A model generated the notes under the pieces. It saw only the letters and a program-made list of their open reading frames with translations, was not told where the DNA came from and made no database searches. From contig JANQJW010000070.1 in the NCBI GenBank assembly GCA_028281445.1, positions 1 through 64,000 of the forward strand: a stretch of 64,000 nucleotides of DNA, in the 5' to 3' direction. Source of the DNA: Planctomycetota bacterium (lineage in GTDB: Bacteria; Planctomycetota; PLA2; JAEUHO01). The translations under genes were made by a program, and so were the position numbers. Shown piece after piece: positions 63,422 through 64,000 of the stretch (position 1 is the first letter of the stretch; each line of letters starts with the position of its first letter).

Positions 63422-64000
63422 ATGATCCGCACTGCGCTTGCCGTCCTGGCCGCTCTGGTTCTGTCCATGCTCGCCGCGCCCGTGGTGAGCGCAGAGGAAA
63501 CGCGCGCGAGTGTGCGAGACAGCATCACCAACGAGACCGTGCGGGGGTGCGATCATTCGCTACAGCGGTGTTCGAGTCGCTGGAGCTACGAGTTTCGGGC
63601 CGCCTACCAGCATCAGTTCGAAACAGGACTCGACGACGGCGGTCGACTCGCGGTGGACCGCTTCGCCGCGCAGGCGCGAATCGGGTACGCGCCCACGGAG
63701 CGAACCCAGTTCGGGCTGTCGCTGGGATACCGCCACGATGCGCACGACTTCAGCGGCCAGGGACAGACCTTTCCCGCACGCCCTTGGAACAACATCCACT
63801 TCGCCAGCATCACGGCTCCAATCGCCTTTTCCGTCAGCTGTCGATGGTCCGTGCGGTTGCTTCCCACGATCCGCACGGCGTTCGAGGATGGCGCGTCGTG
63901 GGAAGACGGCGTTGCCGGTGGCGGAATCTTCGGCGCGACCTACCGAGTCAATCGTTGCCTGACGATCGGCCCGGCAGTCGGAGTCCTCACGCAGATCGAG
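63422..64000 (+). CDS. Exported beta-barrel-like protein, 3' end outside window
   Basis: 193 codons from ATG 63422, open to the last base of the window. Signal peptide TALAVLAALVLSMLAAPVVSA. Mature part has alternating strands with aromatic girdles: RWSYEFRAAYQHQFETGLDDG, RTQFGLSLGYRHDAHDFSG, IFGATYRVNRCLTIGPAVG. This resembles outer-membrane beta-barrel proteins (DUF6268-like layout). The barrel is inferred; the C-terminus is not visible. Confidence 0.72.
   Translation, partial: MIRTALAVLAALVLSMLAAPVVSAEETRASVRDSITNETVRGCDHSLQRCSSRWSYEFRAAYQHQFETGLDDGGRLAVDRFAAQARIGYAPTERTQFGLSLGYRHDAHDFSGQGQTFPARPWNNIHFASITAPIAFSVSCRWSVRLLPTIRTAFEDGASWEDGVAGGGIFGATYRVNRCLTIGPAVGVLTQIE

Overview
The window is about 67% G+C and densely packed with short intergenic gaps. 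No rRNA, CRISPR array or complete insertion sequence was seen. Gene content points to a member of the Planctomycetota, or a close relative: secreted DUF1570-like metallopeptidases, PASTA and carboxypeptidase-regulatory (CarboxypepD_reg-like) surface proteins, a squalene-cyclase-like toroid protein, an ECF sigma factor fused to a surface protein, a second ECF factor divergent from a TPR-CHAT protease, and a 1,600-residue NAD-glutamate dehydrogenase. This placement is inferred from gene content only; there is no rRNA or core phylogenetic marker to confirm it.

Layout. 1-560: the 3' end of a tyrosine-recombinase integrase abutting tRNA-Lys(UUU), which is the edge of a genomic island lying to the left. 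620-16,850: envelope and secreted proteins (metallopeptidases, a lipoprotein sulfatase-like protein, a PASTA/beta-barrel fusion, a secretin-N-like protein), a PcfJ-like protein, the 1,120-residue ECF sigma/membrane/surface fusion, a YgiD-like dioxygenase, and a MITE-like palindrome. 16,960-28,600: a DNA double-strand-break repair cluster. It contains Ku, a stand-alone ATP-dependent ligase, a MerR-TPR protein and a small hydrolase on the plus strand. On the minus strand it contains a LigD whose ligase domain has lost its catalytic residues but keeps phosphoesterase and polymerase domains, then a fusion of a PolX-type helix-hairpin-helix region to DUF72. 28,600-42,800: small conserved proteins, NAD-glutamate dehydrogenase divergent from a formate/nitrite channel, TPR-CHAT divergent from an ECF sigma factor, a tandem acetyltransferase, an SDR enzyme and a SUKH protein. 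42,890-52,300: a run of secreted or lipoprotein genes, an aldo/keto-reductase-like pseudoenzyme and a VOC protein. 52,389-54,400: tRNA-Pro(GGG) overlapped by a large serine recombinase. That recombinase and the next HTH gene are both cut at the same point near 54,000, the scar of a decayed element. 54,400-64,000: a looser, partly decayed region with a membrane trypsin-TPR protease, a doubly frameshifted acetyltransferase, palindromic dispersed repeats, another secreted metallopeptidase, a CarboxypepD_reg-like protein, an alkyltransferase-like repair protein, small Cys-rich proteins and the start of an outer-membrane-type protein that runs off the end.

How the genes may work together. The strongest functional module is non-homologous end joining split over several genes: Ku binds ends, LigD supplies end processing and polymerisation, and the separate ligase seals. 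The HhH-DUF72 fusion and the MerR-TPR protein are candidate new partners. The second theme is surface sensing and remodelling, with the membrane-anchored sigma factor as the most unusual gene. All functions are inferred from motifs read by eye; no database search was run.
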